Part shown: piece by piece, positions 33,601 through 42,737 of the stretch
Layout: every line of letters begins with the position of its first letter
Numbering within the stretch: the stretch's first letter is position 1
Source: JAGQPD01 sp020426865
GTDB taxonomy: Bacteria; Planctomycetota; Planctomycetia; Pirellulales; Pirellulaceae
DNA: 64,000 nucleotides
Reading direction: 5' to 3'
Assembly (NCBI GenBank): GCA_041399065.1
Contig: JAWKTN010000013.1
Span: 62,001 to 126,000, forward strand
The notes under the pieces: generated by a model
Seen by the model: only the letters and a program-made list of their open reading frames with translations
Told to the model about the DNA's origin: nothing
Databases searched by the model: none
Made by a program: the position numbers and the translations under genes

Positions 33601-34082
33601 TGTTGGCTCGCGTTGGCACCGGTACACCCTTGGAGCTTCGACCAACTCCGGTCCGTTCGCCGGAACCGAAACCACAACCCAAGGCACCACCGAAGCCGGT
33701 CGAAACGCCTACTCCGATCACCTCGCCCGAGGAATTCGTGCCGCGATCCTCGGCCCCAGAACGGCATACCAACCTGGCAGCGATGCGGGAGTTGGCGAAT
33801 CAGTCGGTCAAGTCCGCGATTCAGCATCACTCCAAGACTCGAGAGTCGTTGAGTGTGCGATTTCGGCTGACGATTGCCGCGCTGCTGTTCGGCTTCGGCC
33901 TGTTCGGAATGTTCATGGCATCGAGTCTCGTGTCGCTATCGGCGTTACTAGCCTTCTTGTGCATCGGTGCGTCCGCGGTCGTCGCCGTGCAGGCTCTACT
34001 TCCCAGTGGCAAAAAGTCCAAGAAGGGGCAAGCAGCCGGCGCTACGGAGGATGTAATCGAGTCCGACGTGATTGACGAATAG
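30642..34082 (+). CDS. Giant FHA-domain coiled-coil membrane protein
   Basis: An 1146-residue protein. Residues 20-115 resemble an FHA phosphothreonine-binding domain (CAIGSGPACQLRLQGEGIQPVHCVILRG, LNGRPF). Residues about 140-880 are nearly all Glu/Gln/Arg/Ala heptad-type coiled coil. This contains a tandem repeat of about 70 residues (ELQDTSVADELRAQLE units; DNA period 210 between 32381 and 32591). An acidic linker and a proline-rich stretch (PEPKPQPKAPPKPVETPTP) precede two C-terminal membrane helices (about 1070-1125). The protein probably forms a long rod anchored to the membrane and binds a phosphorylated partner. I do not recognise a named family. Confidence 0.85.
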   Translation: MSMTTPSMVYPRHPSRLLDNSVGDLVLRVVDTGDQLRIRGNKCAIGSGPACQLRLQGEGIQPVHCVILRGPDVSAIRCWAAGTLLNGRPFTDQILGVGDEIRVGSTRMIVVRDDRTKAQVRSQSSSDYAHYGTQITTQNAFPSAQNQRKVQRLVHRLRRAEETITQMQVDAASNRSTTNALQSRIDQLEGKIAQSPAGTHVSDHSEIERLQQTIQRLQRELEDIQRRLTQEQSQWQLDRERLEKELGRQNHELESARRQLEASRSTVEEQRESLTADFQHQLAELLSQLSGRDEEIARLKAEFSRQDAELQEREQALAARLDELESARQQLADDREQFRLEQESWIAQRENNEAAAQWESRIDALRQEHSERERQWQTELDRLHAAEQEALSRLHARQAEFEQQSAEWQQQLRDREAAWQSQLEMSTEDRERFAQLVAHHESQIAQLRDDHATQKSQWEDELAELRNAEQQARAQLQEFQEQVAQERAAWTQQQDDQQTQWQHEIVRLQEAEQAAQRELHARQAELQSQYEERQQRDAQWQTQLESLQANHRQAVAELESRQAEWDEQRAAWDEDRQQREAELQDTSVADELRAQLETLQSEQHRREVEWQTELASLQANQQQAVAELETRQAEWDEERAAWEQERQQREAELQDTSVADELRAQLESLQSNHQQREAQWQTELASLQANHQQAVAELEARQADWDGQRAVWKKEWEDRENQWQVTLAQGAFSTSQAAQMAEEHAAEIESLTQQQAEREEGWKSEQENLSANIRDLQQTLDVERAKWQAENQRLLLEQQEMEARFTTERESWESQAPPAANQMPSTDAEQSAWEAESAEESFDAFEDSLRKQWENSSQATAFDDDTTGASVTESDQAETADDIWPADGPLAGLMRHVDEPEDDPFQVNEQPASELDYPFAGRLTENRQSEPSESEERGRDTMSLLGDIQEHQTVDFDSSGDNDSLVIAETTEEDAHEDSIEEYMKQLLARVGTGTPLELRPTPVRSPEPKPQPKAPPKPVETPTPITSPEEFVPRSSAPERHTNLAAMRELANQSVKSAIQHHSKTRESLSVRFRLTIAALLFGFGLFGMFMASSLVSLSALLAFLCIGASAVVAVQALLPSGKKSKKGQAAGATEDVIESDVIDE

Positions 34083-34140
34083 TCGAATGTACCGTGGAGC
34101 GATGCACAGTTGCTCCACGGTATTGGCCATTCGCTGTGAG

Positions 34141-35154
34141 CTAGAATCCACGGGCGGCACGTACGTCTTCGAAGTCACGCAGGTGGTAGTCGATTCCGAC
34201 GAAGTCCAGAATGCGGCACAGGCCGCGAAGCGCAACACCAAATCCGTCGGGTCCGCTGAAACCACCAAACTGGCCGCCACCTTTCACATGCGGCTCGAGA
34301 TCCAGGAATACGCCCGGGATCCCCCGCCGTCGGTACTCTTTCTCAAGTGCCGGAATGATGTCGCGGAAGTCCTTGAGGATCAACTCGTGAGCACTGTCGC
34401 CAAGATCGGCCGGCACGAAATGCTTCAGCGCTTCTTCATCCACGTGCCGTTGACGCTCGATCGGCGATGGATGTCGGTAGTCCTTGATATGGACCCAGCC
34501 AATTCCCGCTTTCATCGCCCGATATTGATCGAATACCTCCGCCGGCGTGAATCCCTGCGTAATCAGGTTGCCGGCATCAAAAATCAACACTAAGGCAGGA
34601 TGATTTACCTGGCGATGGATCTCTGCCAGCAACTCGCCATTCTGCCCCACCAGGTTCGCTTCCACCTCCACGCCATATGTGAGGTCGCTTCGATGACACA
34701 CTTCCGCGATCTGCCCCAACTGGTCAATCGTCTGGGCGAGATGTTCGCTCGGATCCGTCCCCGCGGGATGATAGAACGAAAAACCCCGTATCAGCTTGGT
34801 CTCAAACGCATGGGCCAACTCACACGCCTTGGCCACGTCCTTGCTCAAATACTGCTTGAACGGCACAAACTTGTTCTTGGTCCCGTCTTCCGTGTCCAAC
34901 AACTTGACCTTGCCGATCGGCGAACCAATCGATGCCACGTTCAATCCATACTCGTCCTGCAAATGACGGACTTTTGTGATTTCGCCCTTCGTCAGCTGCA
35001 TCACATTCTTGATCGTGCCTTCTACGTCAATGAAACGAATGCTGTAATACTGCAACCCCATGGCGGCAAATGCGGCAAATTGCTGGACCGCCGTCTTCTG
35101 ATTCGCCGCCTCGTCCCCAAAGCCGCTAATGATTACTCGTGGTCGATCAGTCAT
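34141..35154 (-). CDS. Sugar phosphate isomerase/epimerase (xylose isomerase-like TIM barrel)
   Basis: A 337-residue protein. VIISGFGDEAANQKTAVQQFAAFAAMGLQYYSIRFID, VEVEANLVGQNGELL, LIFDAGNLITQGFTP, GWVHIKDYRHP and GVFLDLEPHVKGGG are the usual strand-end motifs with acidic and His metal ligands. The family isomerises or epimerises sugars with a divalent metal; the substrate is unknown. The ATG at 35154 begins MTDRPRVIISG; the longer frame upstream reads through intergenic sequence. Confidence 0.88.
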   Translation of the reverse strand: MTDRPRVIISGFGDEAANQKTAVQQFAAFAAMGLQYYSIRFIDVEGTIKNVMQLTKGEITKVRHLQDEYGLNVASIGSPIGKVKLLDTEDGTKNKFVPFKQYLSKDVAKACELAHAFETKLIRGFSFYHPAGTDPSEHLAQTIDQLGQIAEVCHRSDLTYGVEVEANLVGQNGELLAEIHRQVNHPALVLIFDAGNLITQGFTPAEVFDQYRAMKAGIGWVHIKDYRHPSPIERQRHVDEEALKHFVPADLGDSAHELILKDFRDIIPALEKEYRRRGIPGVFLDLEPHVKGGGQFGGFSGPDGFGVALRGLCRILDFVGIDYHLRDFEDVRAARGF

Positions 35155-35545
35155 CAATTCATTTCCTGTCGTTCGTCGGTTTTCGCGTTTCCATCGACCA
35201 CTATTGTTAGCGCTCCCCCATATCGTTGCAAGGGGCCCAATGACGTGGCAAGAGCCCCAATGTCGTGGCAAGGGGAAGAGAACCACATGCCGTGCACGAT
35301 TGCCGCCGCCATCTCCCACGCGCGCCCACGACAGCCCTCGTCGTCCGCTTCGTGGACCGCCAGTCAGTGTGACAGAAAAGTGGTAGATGTGTCGTTGTGT
35401 CGTGATGGCTAACGGCCGTTGCCGAGCTGGCCGCAAACGATTACGCTAACGGACATCGATCAAACATGTAGAACGACCACGAGCCGTCGCGCACCCATGT
35501 GGGCGCATTCGATGGAAAACTCCCAATGCAGCCAGGATCTTTATC
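35155..35545. other. Intergenic region between divergent genes
   Basis: No gene supported. A short direct repeat (ccccaatg then acgtggcaag or tcgtggcaag) occurs at about 35237-35275. The region separates the divergent isomerase and deaminase genes and should hold their promoters. Confidence 0.4.
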
Positions 35546-36013
35546 GTGCCTCCAGAACAACTAATGCAATTGGCGATCGATAAGGCGCTCGACGGTATCC
35601 GCGGTGGGCAATCGCCCTTCGGTTGCGCGATTGCTCGCGATGGCCGTGTCCTAAGCGTGTCCCACAACATCGTGTGGCAAGAGATGGATATTACTGCACA
35701 CGCGGAAATCACCGCAATTCGCGCTGCATGTCGCTCCGTCGATGCGATTCATCTCGAGCACGCGGTCGTCGCTACGACCTGTGAGCCCTGCCCAATGTGT
35801 ATGGCGGCCCTGCACTGGGCACGCGTGGAAGTCGTCTACTTCGGCGCCTCCATCGACGATGCCACGATCGCTGGCTTCAACGAATTGACGCTCCCCGCTG
35901 CCGAACTTCTCCGCATCGGCGGCAGCACGGTTAAACTCGTCCCACAGGTGTTGCGCGAGCGGTGCGTAGAATTGTTTCGCACCTGGAAGACGAACTCCGG
36001 TCGCAGTTATTGA
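35546..36013 (+). CDS. Nucleoside/guanine deaminase of the cytidine deaminase superfamily
   Basis: A 155-residue protein with both zinc motifs: TAHAEITAIRAA (HAE, with the catalytic Glu) and TCEPCPMCMAALHWARV (PCxxC). VVYFGASIDDATIAGFNELTLPA after the second motif is typical of guanine deaminase-like enzymes rather than tRNA adenosine deaminase TadA. It would convert guanine to xanthine or deaminate a related base. The start codon is GTG at 35546. It is next to queF, which may be coincidental. Confidence 0.88.
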   Translation: MPPEQLMQLAIDKALDGIRGGQSPFGCAIARDGRVLSVSHNIVWQEMDITAHAEITAIRAACRSVDAIHLEHAVVATTCEPCPMCMAALHWARVEVVYFGASIDDATIAGFNELTLPAAELLRIGGSTVKLVPQVLRERCVELFRTWKTNSGRSY

Positions 36014-36020
36014 CGGCAAT

Positions 36021-36380
36021 TCATCGACGAACTTGATACGTCGCCGTGATGTTCGATCGAATGCCGCCCCGCGGCGTGAAAGATGCAACAAGTGTCATGC
36101 TGCGGGGCGCCACGGCAGCTACCAAATCGTCCAGGATACGATTCGTTACATGCTCGTAGAAAATCCCCTCGTTGCGGAACGATTGTAGATACAGTTTCAA
36201 GCTCTTGAGCTCCACGCACAATCGGTCAGGCACGTAGGTAAACGTCAACGTCGCGAAATCGGGCTGACCCGTCTTCGGACACACCGATGTGAACTCCGGG
36301 CAAATAATCTCGATCGTATAATCTCGGTCCGGAAACTGATTCTCAAAAGTTTCCAGTAGCTCGCACACTTCGTCACTCAC
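36021..36380 (-). CDS. queF: NADPH-dependent 7-cyano-7-deazaguanine reductase, type I
   Basis: It reduces preQ0 to preQ1 in queuosine synthesis. The 119-residue single-domain protein has EFTSVCPKTGQPDFATL with the catalytic Cys and the conserved Asp of the QueF motif. CVELKSLKLYLQSFRNEGIFYEHVTNRI is the NADPH and Glu-containing segment. The size is that of the short (YkvM-like, type I) class. It converges on the deaminase gene with seven bases between stops. Confidence 0.96.
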   Translation of the reverse strand: MSDEVCELLETFENQFPDRDYTIEIICPEFTSVCPKTGQPDFATLTFTYVPDRLCVELKSLKLYLQSFRNEGIFYEHVTNRILDDLVAAVAPRSMTLVASFTPRGGIRSNITATYQVRR

Positions 36381-36517
36381 CTAATCACTCCCAACGCTTC
36401 GCCTTCTCACGTCCACGAATTCCGGTCAAGTCCCGCTGACTCCCGTGCCGCTGACTCCCGTGTCAAACTTCCTCGGCCAAGTCGCACTTCCTCAATCAGC
36501 ACGCTTCAAGCGTCTCG

Positions 36518-37744
36518 CTATCGATTGCTTTCATCCGACGGGCCGGAAGAAGTTGCCGACTTAGGATTGGCCGTCACTTCGGCATCCTCACCGCCCACGC
36601 TCGTGCTCGCAGCAGGACGGTCTGCCCCTGCGGTCGCACCGGATCGTCCGGACTCGCCCTTCGAACTGGAAACCGCCGGCGGCCCGTGCGAAGGCCGTGG
36701 TGCGAATACCAAGACCGTTACCGCGCCGACGGCCACCATCACGAGACTGACGATAAAGGGTACTCGCAAGTCTCCAATCGATCCGCTGCGTGACAAGTTT
36801 TGTAACAAACTGGTCCCTGTATTCACGACGGGCGCCAAACCAAACACCAAGGGCATGACGTAGATCGGTTTGCCACCGAAATTGAACGCCAGGATAATGC
36901 CCATCGCACCGAGGGCTCCCACCGTTCCGGCCAACAACGACCATGCGACGCCCGGCAAGGTTACCTCGCCGCCGGGCTCGCCAATCGTCAACAAGTAGAT
37001 TACCGGAACAATGACGGCAATCGCAAAATAAGATAACCCCACGCACAAAAATGGTCGCAGTCGACTCCCCATCATCTTGGCCTGCCCGCGATGCAACATC
37101 GGGCCATAACTTCCCCAACATCCAGCTGTCAAGGCAATGGCGGTAATGATGGCGAACAACCCCATCACCGGCGACGGTTCTGGCTTGCCGGTCACTTCGC
37201 TGACGACCTTCTCGACCGCCTTCTCCGCCTCTGCCTCCACCGCCTTGGTCACTTCTTCCACCTGGTTGGCGACCGTCTTCGGTGGTGTCGGTTTGAAGTA
37301 GTACACGCCTGCTGCCCCCAAAGCCACCACGAGGATCGCACCATAGAAGACGACCGACGGTTTCTCCTGGGTCTTCGTCATCCACATCGTGACGAGCGTG
37401 TTGACGACGGGGGCACATCCGAAAACAATTGGCATCACGTAGACCGGCTTGCCACCAAATTTGAACGCCAAGATAATGCCCAGCGCCCCGACCGCCCCCA
37501 AGGCTCCCGCCACCAACGACCAGACCGTGCCAGATGTCGTCCAATGCCCTTTTTCGCCCTTCCACTTCAACAACAACATTGGCACCAACACGGCCACGAG
37601 AAAATACGCCACGCCCACGCAGATAAACGGGCGTAGCGAACTGTGATGCATGTGCTCCTGGCCGACGTGCAACACGGGGCCATACAATCCCCACGATGCA
37701 AAAGCCAACATGACCGACGAAAAAACGGCTGCATAACGCAACAT
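36518..37744 (-). CDS. Internally duplicated multi-helix membrane protein, DMT-like
   Basis: A 408-residue protein whose halves repeat. WGLYGPVLHVGQEHM, SLRPFICVGVAYFLVAVLVP and GAVGALGIILAFKFGGKPVYVMPIVFGCAPVVNT in half one match WGSYGPMLHRGQAKM, RLRPFLCVGLSYFAIAVIVP and GALGAMGIILAFNFGGKPIYVMPLVFGLAPVVNT in half two. A charged linker rich in Glu and Lys joins them (about 165-195). Each half has four or five helices, resembling drug/metabolite transporters. The C-terminal 60 residues are Ser/Gly-rich and soluble. The substrate is unknown. Confidence 0.8.
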   Translation of the reverse strand: MLRYAAVFSSVMLAFASWGLYGPVLHVGQEHMHHSSLRPFICVGVAYFLVAVLVPMLLLKWKGEKGHWTTSGTVWSLVAGALGAVGALGIILAFKFGGKPVYVMPIVFGCAPVVNTLVTMWMTKTQEKPSVVFYGAILVVALGAAGVYYFKPTPPKTVANQVEEVTKAVEAEAEKAVEKVVSEVTGKPEPSPVMGLFAIITAIALTAGCWGSYGPMLHRGQAKMMGSRLRPFLCVGLSYFAIAVIVPVIYLLTIGEPGGEVTLPGVAWSLLAGTVGALGAMGIILAFNFGGKPIYVMPLVFGLAPVVNTGTSLLQNLSRSGSIGDLRVPFIVSLVMVAVGAVTVLVFAPRPSHGPPAVSSSKGESGRSGATAGADRPAASTSVGGEDAEVTANPKSATSSGPSDESNR

Positions 37745-37873
37745 GCTCTCTGATCTCCGCAAGCTATCTCGTCAACTTAGTCCGACCGGCTGTCCGTCCC
37801 GATCGCCATCTCGCACAGTGTACCACAACCGGTCCGCCAAGATAGGCTGACCCGGTATCCGATCCGACAGCGA

Positions 37874-40800
37874 TCAACGACCTCGCAGCGCAGGCACCAT
37901 CGACTCACGCATTACCGGCCACACCGTGACGGCACTAGCCAGTATCCCTACCAGCATGATTGCCAGCAATGTCAGGATCAAACCAGCAATCGGCAACGAG
38001 GCAACACCGAGCGACATCTGTGGGACGACGACCACCAAGGCCGCGAACAATCCCAAACCAAGTCCGCAAACCAGTAGCCAAACATTCTCGCTGACGACCA
38101 TCCATGCCAATCGCCGCCGTCCAAATCCAATCCCTCGCATCAATGCCAGTTCGCCCCGTCGTTCCAATACATTACGTACTTGAACGACGGCCAGGCCAAT
38201 CGTCCCCAGCAACAGCCCTAGTGCTCCCAGGCTTTGGAACGTGGAAAGGTACGTGTTCTGGACTGCCAACATTCCGTCCAGAACATCTTGCGAACGCTGT
38301 ACATCCAAACCTTCGTCCGCGAACGTCGATTCAAGCGCCGTCGATACCGAGTCCTCTGATCCGGTCGGCGCGCCGATCAAGAAGTACCGCCATCCGCTGA
38401 GGTCGGGATACAGCCGCAACAACGCTTCCTCGGCGACCAACAGGTTTCCCTGCAGTACGCTATTGGACAGTAACCCCACGACGCGAAAACGAACGTGCCC
38501 CCTACCGGGCAAGTCAATGCCAAACTCCTGTCCTATGCCCCCTGTCAAATGCAAGCTGTAGGCTGCCGTATTCTTGTCAATTACGACCGGGATCGGTGCG
38601 TCGCGCTCTTGGGGCGTCTGCCATAATAGATGCCACGGACTCCGGCCGCCTCCGGTCGCCGATGTCGCACCAGCCCAGTCAAATCCGCCGATGTGCTCGT
38701 CGTAGTAGGTCGCCATCGAGCGCGGAACGCCCAGAATCCGCGGTTGTCGCGGCGCGTACAGATTCTGGCAACTCGCGTCGTCCCCCGGTAACACTCGTAA
38801 TGCCAACACCGGTACACCGGCCAAGGTCGCGGCGCTTTCACCCATGATATCGCGCCGTTCAGCGTCGTCGTTCAAGTCGATGTGAATCGCGTGATCCGCC
38901 TCGGCAAGTAACGAAAACCCGCCACTCCCGGCCGTCGTCGGTGCCAACCGAAACGCACTAATGGCGACAATCAAGAATGTCGCCGTCGCCATCAGGCCGA
39001 TCGTCAACGTGCTGCGTCCGGGATTCCGCCGAGCGGCACGGGCTGCGATGCCTGCGAGCGAAAGCCGTGTCATCGTTTCCGGCGAACCAGCGATAGAACT
39101 GCCACGCAGTTGTCGGTACGCAAACAGCAGGCCCGCCATCAGCACCAGACTGCCGGCCCCAAAAAAAGCCCCCGCCTGCGCCTCCCCCCGCAATGTCGTC
39201 GCGTAAACCGAACTCCCCACAGCCGACGCCAACAATCCCCACGTCAACCACCGTCGCTGTCGAACTCCTTGACGCGCCAGCGACTTGATGGTGCGCCCCG
39301 CCAACAAGTCGGTTGTTGGTAGCTTCCCGAACTTGACGAGGCTGCGCGAAATTACGATCCACACGCACAACAGCGTTAACAGAAATCCAATCGCCGCACT
39401 GAACGGCGTCCAATGAAACCGCAAGAACGGCGTCACGATCGCGCGGACCCACAACGTACGCAATCCCCAGAGCATCAGCGATGCGTATCCAGCGGCCAAT
39501 ACAACCCCCCCAATCGCACCCACCGCCGCGACGAACGTCGATTCGCGAGCAAACAACCGCCGAACCGCCCGCACCGACCAACCCACGGCCAACAACGTGC
39601 CAATCTCCCGCGCACGCAACTCGATTCCCAATCGAAACAACAGCAATACCAGCATCAATGCCGATGCAATCAAGAACATGCTGAATCCGAGAAACAACCC
39701 CTCAAACGGTGTTGTTCCCCGCGACGCCCGTAAGCCAAAACTCTTGACCGGCAGGAATGTAAACCCAAGCTGCTCCCGCTGCTGGTCGAGCCCCCTCAGC
39801 AATCGACGCTCGATGCCCTCCCGTTCCGCTCCCGAACTTGCCGAAATGCGGATCGACGTGGCATTGCCAAACCGACTGCCCCATAACCGCTCCGCCACAT
39901 CGAGCGATATAAAACCCTTCGGAGTTGTGCGATAATACTGCCAGTAGTCATCGTCAACCGCGCGCACACGACGCTGATCGAAAGGGAAGGGGGGATCCCA
40001 ATCATCAATCGAATCCTGGTCCGTAACGCCTTCCACCGTCGGGGTGTAGTACGGATCGTTCGCCCACGTCGGCGGGTCGTCAAAACTCGGCGCCCGATCG
40101 CGATTGTATTTTCCCGCTGGTTCCGCCAGCGGCACAATACCGCGCACGCGAAATACCGCCGCACGCTCCAGGGGATCGCCGTGCGTCGTCTCCGGTTCGA
40201 AAAATGATAACTGGACCAGGTCCCCAACCTGTACGTCCAAGTCCTTCGCGGCCCACGAATTTAACACAATCTCGTCCTGGTTTGCTTGATGAGACATGGA
40301 GGTGTCATTGTCCGCCACGCCGCCAGCCAGGAGCAATTCCAGGTTCTCGCCACTGACCATCGAATACGGGATCCCCTCCTCGGCCGGCAACTGCGCTTCC
40401 ACGGTATTTGTTTTGTTGATGTTGTTGATCAAGTAAGTAAAGATTTCGCGAGCGTCAGGTGCGAGCTCTCGGAGTGCGATTTCGGCCATCGCCGGATGGA
40501 GGATCATCCGGTCGGTCGTCAGCTGAAAGTAGTCGGAGATGACGGTGTCTCGGTGCGCAATGGTGTGACGCTGTAGCGTTAGTCCGTAGTCTTCCAGGGT
40601 GGGCGTTAGGAGCCCGGTCAGCCGGGCTGGTTGCGAATCATCCTCGGCAAGGGCCGAATTGCGAGAAGACACCAGTATGGCATTAACCTTTCCCGGTTGC
40701 TGCAGCACATCCTGGATCGACTCCAACGACACAAAGGCGTTCTTGGGCAATTGCTGCGAAGGGCGAAGTTGAAATTGCCCTAACCCTTGGTTGGGAACGA

Positions 40801-41386
40801 TGTCGATGATCTCCAGGTCGGCCAGCGATCGGACGACGTCGTCCTTTCGTCCCAGCGGGCTGTCGGCGGGGACTCGTTGAGCTGACGGAAGACGCAGAAC
40901 CAGACGATCTCCGACCGCCACGCGTAACTCGTCGGCCAGCGCGCGGTTAATGACGACTTGTCCATATTCCGGGTGGCTGGATGGCTTGACTCCCAACGGA
41001 TCAAGAGACCAGAACGTTTTCGATGTGCCGGTCAACAGGATTTGGCCGGCACGGCGGGTGGTGGAGGTGTCGCCGGCGACGGTTGTCTCGGCAGAGATGC
41101 GTGGCATGAGAATGACGGGCAGGGCCTGCTCGTAGGACTGTTGGAAGTCGTGCTGGGCTTTGAGTTCGTTCGCCAGGTCCGCTCGGAAGAAGCGATCGGT
41201 GACGAGGACAAAATCGACACGTCCTAAGCGTTCGAGGGCCAGATCACGCAAGCTGAACCGCACCGAGTCGCCGACGAACAGTGCTCCGGTGAGGACCGCG
41301 GTGGCCACAGCCACCCCCGCGACGACGGCCACGTGGATCGCCCAATGATGTCGCAGGCTTTTACCGATCATTTGCCATCCGGTCAT
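37874..41386 (-). CDS. ABC transporter permease, MacB/FtsX type
   Basis: An 1170-residue membrane protein. A first helix with WAIHVAVVAGVAVATAVLTGALFVGDSV leads into a large periplasmic region. A first FtsX block of helices (about 575-720, FSMFLIASALMLVLLLFRLGIEL) is followed by further helices (about 745-860) and a second periplasmic part. The C-terminal FtsX block is at about 1040-1165 (ALGLLLGTIGLAVVQVRNVLERRGELALMRGIGF). This duplicated FtsX layout is that of large export permeases. It is encoded next to its ATPase, nine bases downstream, so the pair works as one transporter. The substrate is unknown, possibly lipoproteins or peptides. Confidence 0.9.
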   Translation of the reverse strand: MTGWQMIGKSLRHHWAIHVAVVAGVAVATAVLTGALFVGDSVRFSLRDLALERLGRVDFVLVTDRFFRADLANELKAQHDFQQSYEQALPVILMPRISAETTVAGDTSTTRRAGQILLTGTSKTFWSLDPLGVKPSSHPEYGQVVINRALADELRVAVGDRLVLRLPSAQRVPADSPLGRKDDVVRSLADLEIIDIVPNQGLGQFQLRPSQQLPKNAFVSLESIQDVLQQPGKVNAILVSSRNSALAEDDSQPARLTGLLTPTLEDYGLTLQRHTIAHRDTVISDYFQLTTDRMILHPAMAEIALRELAPDAREIFTYLINNINKTNTVEAQLPAEEGIPYSMVSGENLELLLAGGVADNDTSMSHQANQDEIVLNSWAAKDLDVQVGDLVQLSFFEPETTHGDPLERAAVFRVRGIVPLAEPAGKYNRDRAPSFDDPPTWANDPYYTPTVEGVTDQDSIDDWDPPFPFDQRRVRAVDDDYWQYYRTTPKGFISLDVAERLWGSRFGNATSIRISASSGAEREGIERRLLRGLDQQREQLGFTFLPVKSFGLRASRGTTPFEGLFLGFSMFLIASALMLVLLLFRLGIELRAREIGTLLAVGWSVRAVRRLFARESTFVAAVGAIGGVVLAAGYASLMLWGLRTLWVRAIVTPFLRFHWTPFSAAIGFLLTLLCVWIVISRSLVKFGKLPTTDLLAGRTIKSLARQGVRQRRWLTWGLLASAVGSSVYATTLRGEAQAGAFFGAGSLVLMAGLLFAYRQLRGSSIAGSPETMTRLSLAGIAARAARRNPGRSTLTIGLMATATFLIVAISAFRLAPTTAGSGGFSLLAEADHAIHIDLNDDAERRDIMGESAATLAGVPVLALRVLPGDDASCQNLYAPRQPRILGVPRSMATYYDEHIGGFDWAGATSATGGGRSPWHLLWQTPQERDAPIPVVIDKNTAAYSLHLTGGIGQEFGIDLPGRGHVRFRVVGLLSNSVLQGNLLVAEEALLRLYPDLSGWRYFLIGAPTGSEDSVSTALESTFADEGLDVQRSQDVLDGMLAVQNTYLSTFQSLGALGLLLGTIGLAVVQVRNVLERRGELALMRGIGFGRRRLAWMVVSENVWLLVCGLGLGLFAALVVVVPQMSLGVASLPIAGLILTLLAIMLVGILASAVTVWPVMRESMVPALRGR

Positions 41387-41395
41387 GGCGCCCTC

Positions 41396-42073
41396 TCAAT
41401 CCAGTAAGACGCCGTCCTGCAAGATCCGTTGACGTTGCATCAGGCCGGCCAAGGATTCGCTGTGAGTGACCACAACCAACATTGACTGTGGGGCAGGTTC
41501 GGACTGAAGCTCGAGCAGCAATTGCCCAATTTCTTCGGCATTCTTTCGGTCCAAGTTGCCGGTCGGCTCGTCCGCCAAAATCAACGCCGGACGCGGAAAA
41601 AGGGCGCGCGCTACGGCAACCCGCTGCCGCTCGCCGCCCGATAGCTCCGAGGGCAAGTGTTGCAGTCGATGTTGCAATCCAACGCGCTCGAGCAACTGGC
41701 GAGCTCGATTGGCATCGTCCGTGTTGGCGGTCCGCTCGGCCACGGCGGGGACCATCACGTTTTCCCATACATTCAACTGCGGCAACAAATAGTGGTCTTG
41801 AAAAATAAACCCGATGTGCCGGTTGCGAAACCGGGCCAGACGAGGCTCATCGAGCGAATATGGATTGGTGTCACACAGGCGGACCGAGCCGCTGGTCGGC
41901 CGGTCGAGGGTGCCGATGATATGCAACAGCGTGCTCTTCCCGGACCCACTTGGGCCCACAATCGCCAGGTTCTCACCGGCTGAAAGTGACAAAGAAGCGT
42001 CTTTCAGCACAGGCAACGGTTCCGCTCGTGTGGGAAACTCGCGCCGGATTCGCTCCACCAACAACTGGTTCAT
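41396..42073 (-). CDS. ABC transporter ATPase, LolD/MacB type
   Basis: A 225-residue protein with Walker A GPSGSGKST, Q-loop FIFQDHYLLPQLN, signature LSGGERQRVA, Walker B ALILADEPTGNLD and the H-loop TH. The GNLD after Walker B is typical of LolD/FtsE/MacB ATPases. It powers the permease encoded immediately downstream. The ATG at 42073 begins MNQLLVERI and overlaps the thioesterase stop by four bases, so three genes form one operon. Confidence 0.96.
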   Translation of the reverse strand: MNQLLVERIRREFPTRAEPLPVLKDASLSLSAGENLAIVGPSGSGKSTLLHIIGTLDRPTSGSVRLCDTNPYSLDEPRLARFRNRHIGFIFQDHYLLPQLNVWENVMVPAVAERTANTDDANRARQLLERVGLQHRLQHLPSELSGGERQRVAVARALFPRPALILADEPTGNLDRKNAEEIGQLLLELQSEPAPQSMLVVVTHSESLAGLMQRQRILQDGVLLD

Positions 42074-42492
42074 GATTGATTCGTATAAGGGGCAAGTTTT
42101 TCGACGATCGCACTGGGGATTGCAATCGATTTCGGCTTGGAGCCTTCCATGCGACAACATACCGCAGTCATCTTGCCGTCGGCAACCGGGTGATCGTGGT
42201 GACGGAAATGGAATCGATACGTGACGCTCTTGTCCCCCATTCGTTCAATATCCAACAGCACGTCCACGACGTCGCCGTAGCGAATGGGGCGGCGATAGTC
42301 GCAACTGGCAGCGACTCGCGGCCAACTGATGATTTGCCCTTCGAATTCATGCATCACGCTGAGGTCTAACCCCCGCAAGAACTCGTGCTCCACTTGCTCC
42401 ATGAATGTGAAATAGACCGAGAAATGCACGATGCCTGCTGCATCCGTATCACGAAATTCCACGCGACGCGTCGTATGATATTGCTGGCCCAT
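42070..42492 (-). CDS. YbgC/4-hydroxybenzoyl-CoA thioesterase-like hotdog protein
   Basis: A 140-residue hotdog-fold protein. RRVEFRDTDAAGIVHFSVYFTFMEQVEHEFL contains the catalytic Asp of the DxDAxGIVxxxxY motif. WPRVAASCDYRRPIRYGDVVDV and SVTYRFHF complete the fold. It hydrolyses acyl-CoA or acyl-ACP thioesters. It is the first gene of the operon with the ABC transporter; whether the function is linked is unknown. Confidence 0.9.
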   Translation of the reverse strand: MGQQYHTTRRVEFRDTDAAGIVHFSVYFTFMEQVEHEFLRGLDLSVMHEFEGQIISWPRVAASCDYRRPIRYGDVVDVLLDIERMGDKSVTYRFHFRHHDHPVADGKMTAVCCRMEGSKPKSIAIPSAIVEKLAPYTNQS

Positions 42493-42737
42493 AGCGTCCC
42501 TCTGCTGGCTCCTGTCCGCTGCGCATGAAAAAAACCGTTACGGAACCAACACCCCGCAACGGTTCAATACCTATTCACATCTTCAAATGAATCTGGCGGT
42601 CACCGATCATGGATCGTGCCAGGCCGGGCTGCGGCACAGTCTGGGACGGCACATTCTGGGGCGGTACAAGTCTGGGGCGGCAAGCGGGCACGGCCGAACG
42701 AAATGGAGCGGGCGGCGAATTGCCGAATCGCGGCCAC

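Noticed and set aside
36588..37694. 368-residue minus-strand ORF overlapping the duplicated membrane protein in another frame
   Set aside because: Gly/Arg/Trp-rich translation without motifs; the other frame gives a clear membrane protein with two matching halves.
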